64,000 nt of DNA, from the NCBI GenBank assembly GCA_028673005.1, contig CM054113.1:42226117-42290116 (forward strand), written 5' to 3'. The stretch comes from Tanypteryx hageni (taxonomy: Eukaryota; Arthropoda; Insecta; Odonata; Petaluridae). How positions within the stretch are numbered: position 1 is the stretch's first letter; each line of letters begins with the position of its first letter. The position numbers and the translations under genes were made by a program. The notes below the pieces were generated by a model that worked only from the letters and a program-made list of their open reading frames with translations, did not search any database and had not been told where the DNA came from. Positions 43,847 to 56,078 of this stretch are shown piece by piece.

Positions 43847-46399
43847 CAGTGGAAACCACTTAACACGAAAACGGATAACGCGAAATATCAGTTAACACGA
43901 AATACAGGCTTGGTCCCTACTGATGTCTATACATTTCAACGTATATTAGTTCATTTTACGCGAAATGGCTAACAAGAAATTTCGGTTAACACGAAAAAAA
44001 TTTTCGGTCCCCTGAAAACAAATCCCCATCAAATTATGTAGATAACACGAAACGACCCTCTTGTTTCTTAACAAAGAAGTATGAATAATCTCACAACCAC
44101 AGCTGTACCTCCTCCTTCCCCCTCTCTTTCAATAGGCATGGTCATTAGTAGACCTCAGAGAAACTCACGCGCCCCCGTTGAGAGGGTTGCTACCGAGATT
44201 TCCTTGGCAGCAATAAACTAAATTCTGGGAACTACCATCTTCGAATGAAAGGAAGGATTTGGAGGTGCATATTGTTATCTGTACTGTACCTTCCCTTTTC
44301 CCATCTGTCAATACGCTCAACTCCTCCCTTGCTCTTGTCTCTAGACCCCTACGCAGAACAGTTCTACTCAGTTGATTCCGTTGATTCTGAATTTCCGTGT
44401 GGAACGGTTAGCGAATGTGTAACGAATCTGTGAGCGAAGTTCTTCTTTCTTTTTCGGGATCGTTTTCAGTTGTAATTTTATATTTTTATAAAAGATAAAA
44501 TACCCACATAAAAATGGCTGGTAAATTGCATAAGCAAAAAGCAATACCGCTGAAAGTGAAAATGCAGCTCCTACAAGCGGTTGATAACGGTGATAGAACC
44601 AAAACGGACATCTGCAAAGAGTTCGAAATTCCCTTTTCAACTTTGTCAACAATTATAAAAAATCGTGATAAAATAACATCCTTGTTTGAGAGAAGCATGT
44701 TTGAACCGGAAGCGTCTATGCACAGCAAAGCACAAGGATTTGGAAGCGGCGCTGATCATCTGGTTTAAGCAAGCAAGAGCCCAGAATGCTCCAATTTCTG
44801 GTCCTGTTTTGATGGCGAAGGCTGACACTTTGGGATCAGAATTGGGAATTGAATTCAAGTCTAGTCCTGGATGGTTGGAGCGGTTCAAGGTGAGGAATGG
44901 GATAATTTTTAAGACTGTTTCCGGCGAGTCGGGTGACGTCTCCCATGATATGACATCAGAGTGGGTAACTTCTACCTTGCCTTAATTATTAACAGACTTT
45001 GCGCCTAAGGACATTTTTAATGCTGATGAAACTGGGATTTTTTTTCGCTGCCTCCCAGAAAAAAACTTTAGCTTTTAAAAATGAGCAGTGCTCTGGTGGA
45101 AAAAATCTAAAGAATGCATTACGGTAATGGTGGCTTGCAGTTCAGACGGTTCTGAAAAAATACCGATGTTTGTTGTGGGTAAATTTCTGAATCCTCGCTT
45201 CTTCAAGAATGTAAAGAAGCTTCCCGTGGAATACACCGCAAATAAAAAAGCTTGGATTACGGGAAACATTTTTACAGACTGGGTTAGGGCATTGGATAAG
45301 CGCTTTTCACGCCAGAAGCGCAAAATAGCTTTAATTATCGACAACAGCCCTGCTCATCCAGAAGTGGAAAAGCTGAAATCAATTAAACTGACCTTTCTGC
45401 CGCCTAATACAACAAGCGTATTGCAGCCATGTGACCAGATTATTATAAAAAATCTAAAATGCCACTATCGGAAGTTATTACTCCAGAAATATTTATCTAA
45501 TATTGAATCAAATGAGGAAATTAAGCCCGTGACTCTTTTGGATTCCTTACATTGGTTGTATGCCGCTTGGAGGTCAGTTACAGTGAAAACAATCGAAAAT
45601 TGTTTTCGCCACGCTGGATTTTCCTCTTCGCCAATAGGAGATAGGTTTTCAGGACAGGATGAAACTGAATCGACTACGGAAACTAGGGTAAATACATCTA
45701 CTGAAAGTGAATTGTGCGATATCTTCGGTCGTGTGTCGTCTGCAATGAGATTGACAACTGAAATCACGCTGAATGATTATATAGCAGTGGATGACCATAT
45801 TGCCACTGCACCACTTTTAACAGACAGTGATATTGTGGACATTGTTAAATCAAGTGCAACAAAAGAAAATGAAAATAGTAGTGAAAGTGGAGATGACTGT
45901 GACGACGGAATGTTGTCAGTGCCAAGTGCTGCGGATATCCATGGAATGCTAAAAAGTGTGCATCAGTTTTTGGAAAATCAAACAGATGGGGACAGTTTGT
46001 ATGAGACGGTTGATGATTTGGAACAATTTGTCGAAAAAAAGATCATTATGAATGCTAGACAGAAAAAAATTATGAAATTTTTTGTTAAGAAGTAGACAAT
46101 TGAACTACTTTAGCGACCTTGATACTTAATATTTGTACATTGTTTTTATGAAACTATTGAAATAAAATAATTTTTTATGTACATATGTAGTGAATAAATT
46201 ATAAGGTTTTCATTATTATAACTAATTACTGTGCTGTTTCCATCGCATATTTGTTATGTCAAGATTTATTTACGAGCTTATATCAATATCTCAAATCAGT
46301 CTCAAAAAAGCTTATCATGAAATTCGTTTAGCACGAAATTCGGTTAAGACGAAATATTTGCACTTGTCCCCGACATTTCGTGTTAAGTGGTTTCCACTG
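43847..46399 (+). mobile_element. Tigger-like DNA transposon with CAGTGGAAACCACTTAACAC termini
   Basis: Inverted termini CAGTGGAAACCACTTAACAC at 43847 and the complement ending at 46399, with TA outside both ends (43845-43846 and 46400-46401). Subterminal repeats of AACACGAAA are frequent near both ends. Length is 2553 bp with one transposase gene. Confidence 0.95.
44514..46095 (+). pseudogene. Tigger/jerky-like transposase with frameshifts
   Basis: From ATG 44514 the frame reads MAGKLHKQKAIPLKVKMQLL, KTDICKEFEIPFSTLSTII (first HTH). It breaks near 44695 and continues as AALIIWFKQARAQNAPISGP and SPGWLERFKVRNG (second HTH). It breaks again near 44980-45090, leaving FNADETGIFFRCLPE outside the main frames. 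From about 45088 the frame is open for over 330 codons to TAG 46095 and includes ALIIDNSPAHP and SVLQPCDQIIIKNLK. All three catalytic acidic residues are present, so only the frame is damaged. Downstream is an acidic tail as in the copy at 20268-22010, but the two belong to different subfamilies with different TIRs. Confidence 0.88.
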
Positions 46400-46401
46400 T
46401 A

Positions 46402-47051
46402 GCTTTTCCTGCCATTTTATTTCTACTTACACAATTTGAAATAAAATATGCAGGAAAAATAATTGTAAATATTTTTATGTTGATTGAACTATCTTTTTTA
46501 ATGAGTCATTGAAGAGAGATGTTTGTTTTTAACTCCTTGGCTGTGAAATTCAGATATATCCAAATAGGCATTTATTACCCTTTGTTGTGGTATTCGGATT
46601 TACCCCATGACCTTTAAAAACCTTTTCTCCAATGTTACTTCCTTCCCACCATCCTATATGACCTTTTAACACATTCGGAAATCTGCTAGTACTTCTCTCT
46701 GTCTGAAATCTGAGACCGCTTGTGAAGTGCTTAATGACTTGAGACACTCAGGTTTAAATAGAATGCCAGATGCTTAGCTCATAAACTTTATTAAACCTCA
46801 TCTACAATACATTCTCTTTTTCAAGGAATATTATCTTTACAAAGAAACATCTACCGCACCCTTCTCCTTTTATACTACTATGCTTATAAAAATAGTTTTT
46901 CCAAATATTTAAATTACAAATATTTTCAAATATAACACAAAAGACATTTTATCAATTCTACATAAAATTACTTTTCAAGCATTAGAATATTTACATCTTC
47001 ATTCATTTATTATTGCCTTATTACCATCACCATTAATAATACAGTTTAATA
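46402..47051. other. No confident feature
   Basis: A 65-codon minus-strand frame (46747-46550; RFQTERSTSRFPNVLKGHIG) looks protein-like but has no recognised relative. The rest is AT-rich. Confidence 0.4.
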
Positions 47052-48290
47052 ATAATAATAATATAATTTATTTCACCGTTGGCAAATACATTTGCATGGT
47101 TTCGTCACTAAATATTACAAAAAAGATAGGAGGGGGAAAGAAAAAAAAATACAAAGCAAGATACAAGATTGATAACATACATCAAAAAAGATCAAATAAA
47201 AGGAAAAAAATTTCACACACAATCATCAAGGTATTCACAAACATTATAATAAGTTTTCTTCAGAAGGAACTTCTTTACATTACTTTTGTACAACAAATTT
47301 ATATTGAAAATATAAATCACGAACATATTGGGACCTGATAATGAGATGAGGAGAGTATAACTTTCTTTTAAGCATTGTTACATTTTGTTTGATTTTTCTA
47401 ACAGGAAAGGCTGCATTAAAGCAGAGAGTAAATATTTGCATGAAAGCATTAAATTTAGAATCGACATCACTTGCGTTATGAACACCATCCCAAGATTCAT
47501 GTGAGAGGTGGTGAAGAAAAATTTTAGTAGAATAGTCATCAAAGATACGTTTACATATGTACATGGGGTTGGGTTGAAAGAGAGTTTGATTTAATTTAAT
47601 GGTTATTTTCAGGCCCAGATGGTCAGAGAAGCCTGTAAAGATGGTTTCACAAGTGAAGGTATTAGGAGGTAAATCAGAAATTAGATAGTCAATAAGTGAT
47701 TGAGTTTTGGGCGAGATACGGGTAGGATTTTCATTCACTACCTTTAGTCCAAAAGTGGATAGAAGATTTATGAGATCAGCCTTTTCAGAGGATTCATTCA
47801 ATAAATCAATATTGATGTCACCAATCAATATCATGCCGTTGATATTTTTCATTGATGTAGATATAATGGCATCATGTAGGCACGTAAAAATATCATTAGT
47901 ATTACTGCTGGGAGAACGATATATGGACAAAAGAGCATAACAATAGGTATCAATATTGATTAAAGCAACTGAGCATTCAAAACTTTTTTCAATGCTCTTG
48001 TTAAAACTGAGGCACTTCATATTTACAGAGGGTTTGCTATAGATGGCCACTCTTCCACACTTGAATTGCTGACGACAAAAGAATGTTATTAGGTTAAAAC
48101 CATGAATATGAAACACAGATATTTCATTTGCTCTTAACCAATGTTCAGAAAGTATCAAGACATCAACATTAAGCTCCTGAAGTAGGAGCTCAAGGTTAAG
48201 GCCCTTATTCCTCAAGCACTGAATATTTATATAAAACCAATTTAATAATATAGAATTGGAGAGAGCACCCTCACTTGTACCTAGTCACAA
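47052..48290 (-). mobile_element. Internally deleted non-LTR retrotransposon (endonuclease, no RT)
   Basis: The minus-strand frame is open from about 48215 to 47280. It gives an APE-type endonuclease: LELLLQELNVDVLILSEHWL, AIYSKPSVNMKC, YALLSIYRSPSSN, MILIGDINIDLL, KTQSLIDYLISDLP, FTGFSDHLGLKITI, in family order. An in-frame upstream YINIQCLRNKG suggests the domain continues to about 48260. After the endonuclease the RT is missing. About 230 bp later the copy ends with GGTGAAATAAATTATATTAT and ATT repeats (47052), a typical LINE 3' end. Hence a deletion removed the RT. CR1/jockey-like by motif style; the clade is uncertain. Confidence 0.8.
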
Positions 48291-51200
48291 TTTCTTAGAT
48301 CTAACAATACTTAGTAGTTAAATTTTTCTAGTAACTTTTTTATCCAATTTGAAATAAAAGTTTTTCTATAAATTTTTGTATTCTCAAATTATCGGTCAGT
48401 CTTTTATTACTTCTGACTTGTTTTAAAATTACTATGAATTATGCATCCGGTAGTTAGGTATTATTGCTTTATTATTATTTCATGATTACACCTGATCTAT
48501 CTGTATAGCTGTCTCCTAAACTTTTTCATTTCTCTTTGAAATGAAATTTTTATTGCTCATAATGCAGTTCCAAGTAAATGCGTTTGTCTTACTTCAGTTT
48601 TATATTTATGAATAGCCCCTTCAAAGCGTCTGTAATTGTTCCAGAAGAAATGACTCATTAGGTGAATTTGGAGATTTGAAGTTGTAAAAAGAAACTTTTG
48701 AAACTGTAATTTTCCACAATGTTTACCAATTTTTTTGCCAAGTTTATTGGTTTATTTTTTATCCATATCTAGTTTTATTAGTATTAGTATTGATATATGA
48801 CAGGCTTTATAAGTCTGTTGATGATGTGCTACACCAAAACTGGTAACTACTAAAATAAAGTCCATGGATCCTAACAGATAAGTTTTTCTTTCTTTCTTAT
48901 TTTGGCCATGACCATTTAACACCAATAAGTACCACTTGAAGCACCCAGAAATGTATTATTATGTTTACTTTCATTTTTGTATAATTTCAGAACTCTAATT
49001 TTTTACTTTACAATTTCTGTATTTTTTTGCAGAAAATGGTATTCCTTACCCTTACTTTTTAAGAAGTATTATGTTAATATCATTTAAGGATCCCATCTTA
49101 AATTCGTCCCATGCTAGCATAACTCCTTCCATGTTCACTGGGGAGACCTAAGAGATCAAAGTACTACAGTACGACTTAATTTCATAATGGATACATTTTT
49201 TCCATCTTGTATTCCTTTTTTCATTCTCTAGGCTGCAAGATTTTATCATTAATTTTCCAACACTGCAGGACAATCAAAATTATGTGTTCGAGTTAGTCAT
49301 GATATTGTTATGACATGGTTTTACATCAAATATCTATCTAATTCATGAAATAGCATAAATAATGCGTTTTGTGAGCTTCTAATTTAATTAGGGAAAAATC
49401 AACCGCACTTTAATATTATTATTCTCTGAAGGGCCATTCACTATGTGATACATGTTGATTTCAACTACAACTTCCTCACTTTTCTTGAATGATTTATGAA
49501 CTTAAAATTTTGTTTCAGCCTGGCCTTTGAACGGAGTTGCTTCATTTCAGTTAGAAGTTCTAGATGGTGCTATATAGCCACCTTGTCAACAAATTAGTTA
49601 TTCAAGCATCTCCAATAGTCATAACAAGGTTATCAATAATGAATAACCTTGTTATGACTGTTGGAGATACCTTAAATATATGCTTACCTTTTAAATTTTG
49701 ATATTGAAGTGCTTATTGATGAATTTGTTTTCAGCCATAAGACGAGCTCGGTAACGCTAGTGTAGCAGTTTCCAAACTGGGTGGCATGGGACACTGGAGT
49801 GAAACAGTTGATTTTTATAAGTTACACAGAAAAACTCTCGCTAAATTAATAAATGATTTGGATGTGTTGATAGGTAATTAGAGCAATAAATTTTCGTCTA
49901 ATAAATTGTGCAGTAGTACCAACAAATGGATGTGTCCAAAGGTTGTAATACCGTATTTAAAAATAAATAAACCTTTTTCCAAGGCTGAGGTGCCGCAATA
50001 TCCTATTTATCTTTTAAAGGATGCCCCTACCTACAAAATGTATGTGAATCACTATTCTGGTGTAAAAAGTGGTTTTAATCGCTCAGCAGATAGGTGACTT
50101 AACATATTTTTATGCAAATAATTAATATTTCTCTAAATAAAAATAAACCTTGGTGTCTTTTTATATTCCATTTCAACATATTAACCCAGTGGTTTCCAAA
50201 CTGTGGGGTGTGCGCCCCCCTGGAGGGGGAGAGGTTGTGGGTAGGTCAGTGTGGCACAAAAGATTTGACGTATTTATTTTCTGACCATTCTAATTTTTAG
50301 ACCAGGCAGCATGAAATTGGGCCCATTTAATCACCTCCCCGAATGTTGTTGACGATTGTCACCTAATCCTCTATAGAAAATGGGCCCCAACGTTGGTCGT
50401 TTAAAGTATGAAACATCATATTTACACAACACATATACCTATCCATTCAGTGTCTCAACGTCAGTCTCGTCTTGATCATGGAAGAAGTATCAGTTACTGA
50501 AAGTGAGCGAGGGAAAAAGTTGTTACTGTGTGGCCATACATCAATTTATCACTCACTATTGTTTGTGATCCCAAAGGTCGAAGCTCGATTCATCACTTGT
50601 TTACCCCAAGCAGTACAGCTTGATCAGTCACTTGTCACTGAAGTCATGTCAATTACGGTCATTTCGTACATACATGGTTCAGGTAATATGGTAGAGAAGT
50701 ACAAGTATGTAAAACATTCTGAGGAAATACGGTGAAATAGTTTGATATATTAAGATGAACGCTACCCAACCCTACCCGAGGGGAAAACTCAGTGAATGCG
50801 GGAAGGAACCAAAAACACTTCACCAAACTTACCCAACCCAGTGGGGCTAAGTAGAATATTCCTTCATATTCAAATTTCCCTTCCCTGGCCCAACCGAGTT
50901 CCATTTCTTTCTACAAGTTGAGGGCCCAGTTTCTCCCAAGAATTTTTCCAACTAGGGCCCAAAATCGTCCAAACCCCTTTTTTTACCTGCATCTTCAGGT
51001 GCCTAATTTAGTTGCTGGATTATTGGCTTAATCAGATTATGGGCCCAATTTAGTTGCACCCATTAAGATGTGTTCACACTATATACATGTATGATATATA
51101 CAAATGTTATACATGTATAAACAGAAATCTAGAAATGTATAGGATTTGTATAAGACAAGTCCAAGATTTCTTCATGTCCTACACTGTATACGACAAGTCA

Positions 51201-51372
51201 TATACAAATCTGAAGCTTCCGTACCAAATGGGAAACTTGGGTTTATCCATCAACTCACGCATGCACTGTAGAATCTAAATCATCTGTCACTCTACAGTGT
51301 TTACGTGCGGTAGTAGCTACATCTTTTCACTTATTTTGCACAAAAATATAGTTCCTTTTCATTTAATTAAAT
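48291..51372. other. Intergenic DNA with hAT-type ends and a hairpin
   Basis: No gene is recognised. hAT-like termini occur at about 49768 (TAGCAGTTTCCAAACTGGGT) and 50187 (CAGTGGTTTCCAAACTGTGG, then GCGCCCCCC). TGGGCCC motifs occur at 50318, 50935, 50972 and 51036 and could be ends of a MITE or of the Harbinger element that follows. At 48815-48860 TTGATGATGTGCTACACCAA and AAACTGGTAACTACTAAAAT resemble Penelope-type 3' sequences. Confidence 0.4.
49609..49667. repeat. Hairpin with 25-bp arms
   Basis: The arms at 49609-49633 and 49643-49667 pair at 24 of 25 positions (CCAATAGTCATAACAAGG against its complement), separated by a 9-base loop. The function is unknown; it may be a tiny fold-back element. 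Confidence 0.9.
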
Positions 51373-51720
51373 ATGGCGGATTGGCCAAGAAAAGAAACAA
51401 CAGTACTGATTGAGCTACTTAGAAATCATGAATGTTTATGGAATCCACAATGTCCGGAGTACTTCAATAGAAATGTCAAACAAGAAACACATTTGACGAT
51501 TGCATCTGAAATAGATGGACACATTAAAGCAGATGTTGAAAAAATCAATAATTTAAAGAGCCAGTATTTTCAAGAAAAAGCCAAAGTGCAGAAGTCGGAG
51601 AAATCGGGAACTGGAAGTGATGAAATATATGTGCCCAAATGCTGCGGATTCGCTCTCCTACATTTTCTACAAGATGCTAATAAGCCTGTGCAAAGTTCTA
51701 GCTCAGCAAGTAATATATAA
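51373..51720 (+). CDS. MADF-domain protein of a Harbinger element
   Basis: A 115-codon frame with ATG at 51373 (MADWPRKETTVLIELLRNHE) and stop at 51718-51720. LIELLRNHECLWNPQCPEYF, LTIASEIDGH, VEKINNLKSQYFQEKAKVQK and GTGSDEIYVPKCCGFALLHF are the three-helix MADF (Myb/SANT-like) fold that binds DNA. PIF/Harbinger elements usually encode such a second protein, which helps the transposase enter the nucleus and bind the ends. The convergent transposase remnant at 52621-51797 supports this. It is short: MADF partner proteins are often longer, so the C-terminal part may be lost. The frame is intact. A domesticated role is possible but unsupported. Confidence 0.75.
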   Translation: MADWPRKETTVLIELLRNHECLWNPQCPEYFNRNVKQETHLTIASEIDGHIKADVEKINNLKSQYFQEKAKVQKSEKSGTGSDEIYVPKCCGFALLHFLQDANKPVQSSSSASNI

Positions 51721-51796
51721 ATGAAAACAATATTACAGAAAAGTTTAATTTATTGTTAATTGATGTACATGTAAAATATGAAATAGCTTGGCTATT

Positions 51797-52621
51797 TTAA
51801 GCTACATTATTTTGCCTAGGTACACTGCCAGCATTGCAAACAAAAAATCCTGAAAATTCTTCTCTGACTTCTTGTGCAGCTTGACAGAGTTTCCTTGCAG
51901 TCCTCTGTAGTGGTAATAGGAATGTATTATTATTATTATTATGCCATGTTCCCGGTACTATTGAATCTGTATCTGTTTCCTTAAAGTCGAATGTCCATGG
52001 TGGTGAATAACATGCTTTTGCTGCTGCATTCCAACATAAATAATTATGAAGAGCACAGCATGCCATTATTATTTTTTGAGCTTTAGTTGGTTCTAGGTTC
52101 AAAGTTGTCCACAATACACGAAAAACTGCAGAAAGTATACCGAATGAGTTCTCTACGACCCTCCGTGCACGACTTATGTGATAATTATAAATTCTTTGCA
52201 TAGATCCTTTGTCATAAGATCCTGGATAGGGTTTCATTATATTTGGTTTTAAGGCAAAAGCATCATCTGCTACAATAATATATGGTAAGGGAGTAGTTCT
52301 TGTAGGTAGAGCAGAAGGTTATGGAATATTTAATTTCCCTTCATTTAATAATTTTGCCAATGAACAATGGTTAAAAACACCACCATCAGAGATTCTTCCT
52401 TGAACCCCACAATTTACATATAGGAAATTATTTTGAGCATCAACCAAAGCCATAAGGACAATACTAAAAGTTTTTTTGTAGTTAAAATATTCACTTGTGC
52501 TGTGTTTGGATTGAATTATATCAATGTGTTTTTCATCCAGGGCACCCAAACAATGCGGGAAATTCCAAAGGGTTTCAAAACTTTTGGAGATATTTAGCCA
52601 TTCATTTTCATTTTTGGGCAA
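51797..52621 (-). pseudogene. Harbinger (HARBI1-like) transposase, one nonsense codon
   Basis: The minus-strand frame from a CTTTTTAG acceptor at 52622-52623 covers the DDE core. It reads LPKNENEWLNISKSFETLWN, FPHCLGALDEKHIDI (first Asp), NYKKTFSIVLMALVDAQ, GRISDGGVFN, then a TAA after KLNIP near 52318. It then continues in the same frame with YIIVADDAFALKPNIMKPYP (second Asp) and SRARRVVENSFGIL (Glu). The frame ends at 51797 after a Cys-containing helix block (IIMACCALHNYL). One in-frame stop is the only visible lesion. The N-terminal exon upstream of 52621 was not identified. The conserved GALDGKH has Glu instead of Gly. It is convergent with the MADF gene at 51373-51720. Confidence 0.85.
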
Positions 52622-53089
52622 CTAAAAAGAAAAGTATTTTTCATATTAATCATAAATAATAATTACTACCTAGGTCTTGTTATGCAAAACTAGATAATCT
52701 TAAATAATAATTACTATTTTTATAACTTCTCATTTTTGTGAATATTAAAAGGTAGATGTTTTCAGGTTGAATTGGACGATGAAATTTTGATTTTGGAGGA
52801 TGGCAGAGACCAGCGTTTCCCAATTGAATTTGGCTATGGAACTCTTGCAACTCTAAAGAGAAGTTGCAGAACCCCAAACAATTATCTTTTTTATAAGCTG
52901 AAAATTAAAACACAAATAAGTAAAGATAATAATAAAAATAGGTCATGTGATCAACATTTTGTTTATTTTCACATATTTAAAGACAAAAATCGTTTATATG
53001 AACAAAACATTTAATATGAACCAAAAGATATAATATCAACAAAAAATAAAAGTGAAAGATTGTATACATTACATTAGCAATTTTCAATG
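52622..53089. other. Region that should hold the Harbinger 5' exon; not resolved
   Basis: No open frame here resembles the N-terminus of HARBI1-like proteins. CAGCGTTTCCCAA at 52811 is a hAT-like terminus, so another insertion may have disrupted the exon. Confidence 0.35.
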
Positions 53090-54850
<1,761 letters not shown>

Positions 54851-55279
54851 CTGGGGGTATCTTGGGGGTATTACCTATGTATGTATTCAATATTTTAGTG
54901 CAGTCAGCATAAATTATTTGGACATATTTTCACGACATTTAATTGGGATTAACAATAAAGGTAAGTAATCGCTGGCTATTTATTTATATCCTTAGTTATA
55001 TTTATTTAAGAAACAATATTGTAATGATAATTACAATTTAAATGCCGTATATACTCGTGTGATCGTTATATTTGTTTCATTTTTATGTTATACTCATTAA
55101 ATTGTTTTGGCTATTTAAGATTAACACGTTATTTTTTCAATAAATATATGTAGTCGATTTTTTCAGAAATGACTTGTTGCTTGTTGCTCCCTCATATCAA
55201 CATGCATGCGGACACACACACGCACGCACAAACACACACGCACACATATGGGGGGCCCGTCATACACACACCGGTGTTC
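54851..55279. other. Spacer with CA/CG-rich microsatellite
   Basis: AT-rich sequence ends in a degenerate (CA)n-(CGCA)n tract at about 55211-55275 (GACACACACACGCACGCACA) just before the copy C duplication begins. Confidence 0.7.
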
Positions 55280-56078
55280 GCGTTAGCTCTCGACAACCTT
55301 GCTTAGCGAGGGCGTCTAAATGGAGACTTCGCTATTCATAACTAAATGGTGCTGCATTTTTCGTATCCGTTTCTACATTCTTATACGCCCTACACAGCCT
55401 CGCCAATTTAATTCGAAGCATGGTTGGGGAAAAGAGAATGGAAAGCAGGTCATTTCGATAACCCTCCGCTGTTTTACGTAGCAAGCGAATTTTGCCTACT
55501 TGGTTATAAAGTAACAGTCTTGTATCTGGAGGACTATCATCCATGTATAAAGTTAACGTGCCTTTTAATTAATTAATAGTTTATCCTTTGTGGGATGTAA
55601 AGGCAATTTTGCATGTATTTATCTCGTTTTCTTTCCGTCTTATCCTTTTTGAATAGGTTTCTTATTTCTTTACGTGCCACGGAGAAGACAGAATCAGTCT
55701 TATAAATTCGAACAAGGTGACATAATAATATTTAAATGTAAGAAATGATCGCGGATTCTTTGAAAATTATAATTATTTACAAATATACTACATGTTTTTA
55801 CACCGTGCATAACACAGAATCAGAAATAAGTTTTGGTATTACGTGCTCAAGTCTTGCGGCTCACATTCATATTTAAATGATGTCGTACGAGTAATCACTA
55901 TCAAAAGTTAGGTTTCGATTGTCTAATCAGCAGGTTCAGGTGCTACTGATAAACCGGACAGTTGCCTATCTCCCTCTCCTCCGCCTCCCTCTTCCGCGGC
56001 CCAGGCCTCTGCTCCGTTTAGGTGTAAATAATACATGACCACGAGTGACTTCTTGAGGCCGCCGCTTTTGGTGACTAG
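55280..56078. promoter_or_regulatory. Duplicated upstream block of PEX14-like copy C
   Basis: Homologous to 36780-37586 throughout, including the C-rich CCTCCCTCTTCCGCGGCCCA stretch about 80-95 bp before the ATG. The conserved position of this block before both truncated copies makes it a candidate promoter acquired before they were duplicated. Confidence 0.45.
55332..55544 (-). CDS. Unidentified short ORF divergent from PEX14-like copy C
   Basis: A 70-codon frame with ATG at 55544: MDDSPPDTRLLLYNQVGKIR, LLRKTAEGYRNDLLSILFSP, TMLRIKLARL, then a tail unlike that of copy B. Of the first 51 residues about 43 match the ORF at 37055-36810. The protein is not recognised, and no splice donor was settled on. 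Confidence 0.35.
   Translation of the reverse strand: MDDSPPDTRLLLYNQVGKIRLLRKTAEGYRNDLLSILFSPTMLRIKLARLCRAYKNVETDTKNAAPFSYE

Noticed and set aside
44245..44433. 62-codon ORF upstream of the Tigger-like transposase
   Set aside because: It lies in the non-coding leader of the element and shows no motif.
55211..55275. Degenerate CA/CG repeat as telomere-like or CRISPR-like array
   Set aside because: No regular spacers and no TTAGG-type telomere unit; a simple microsatellite.
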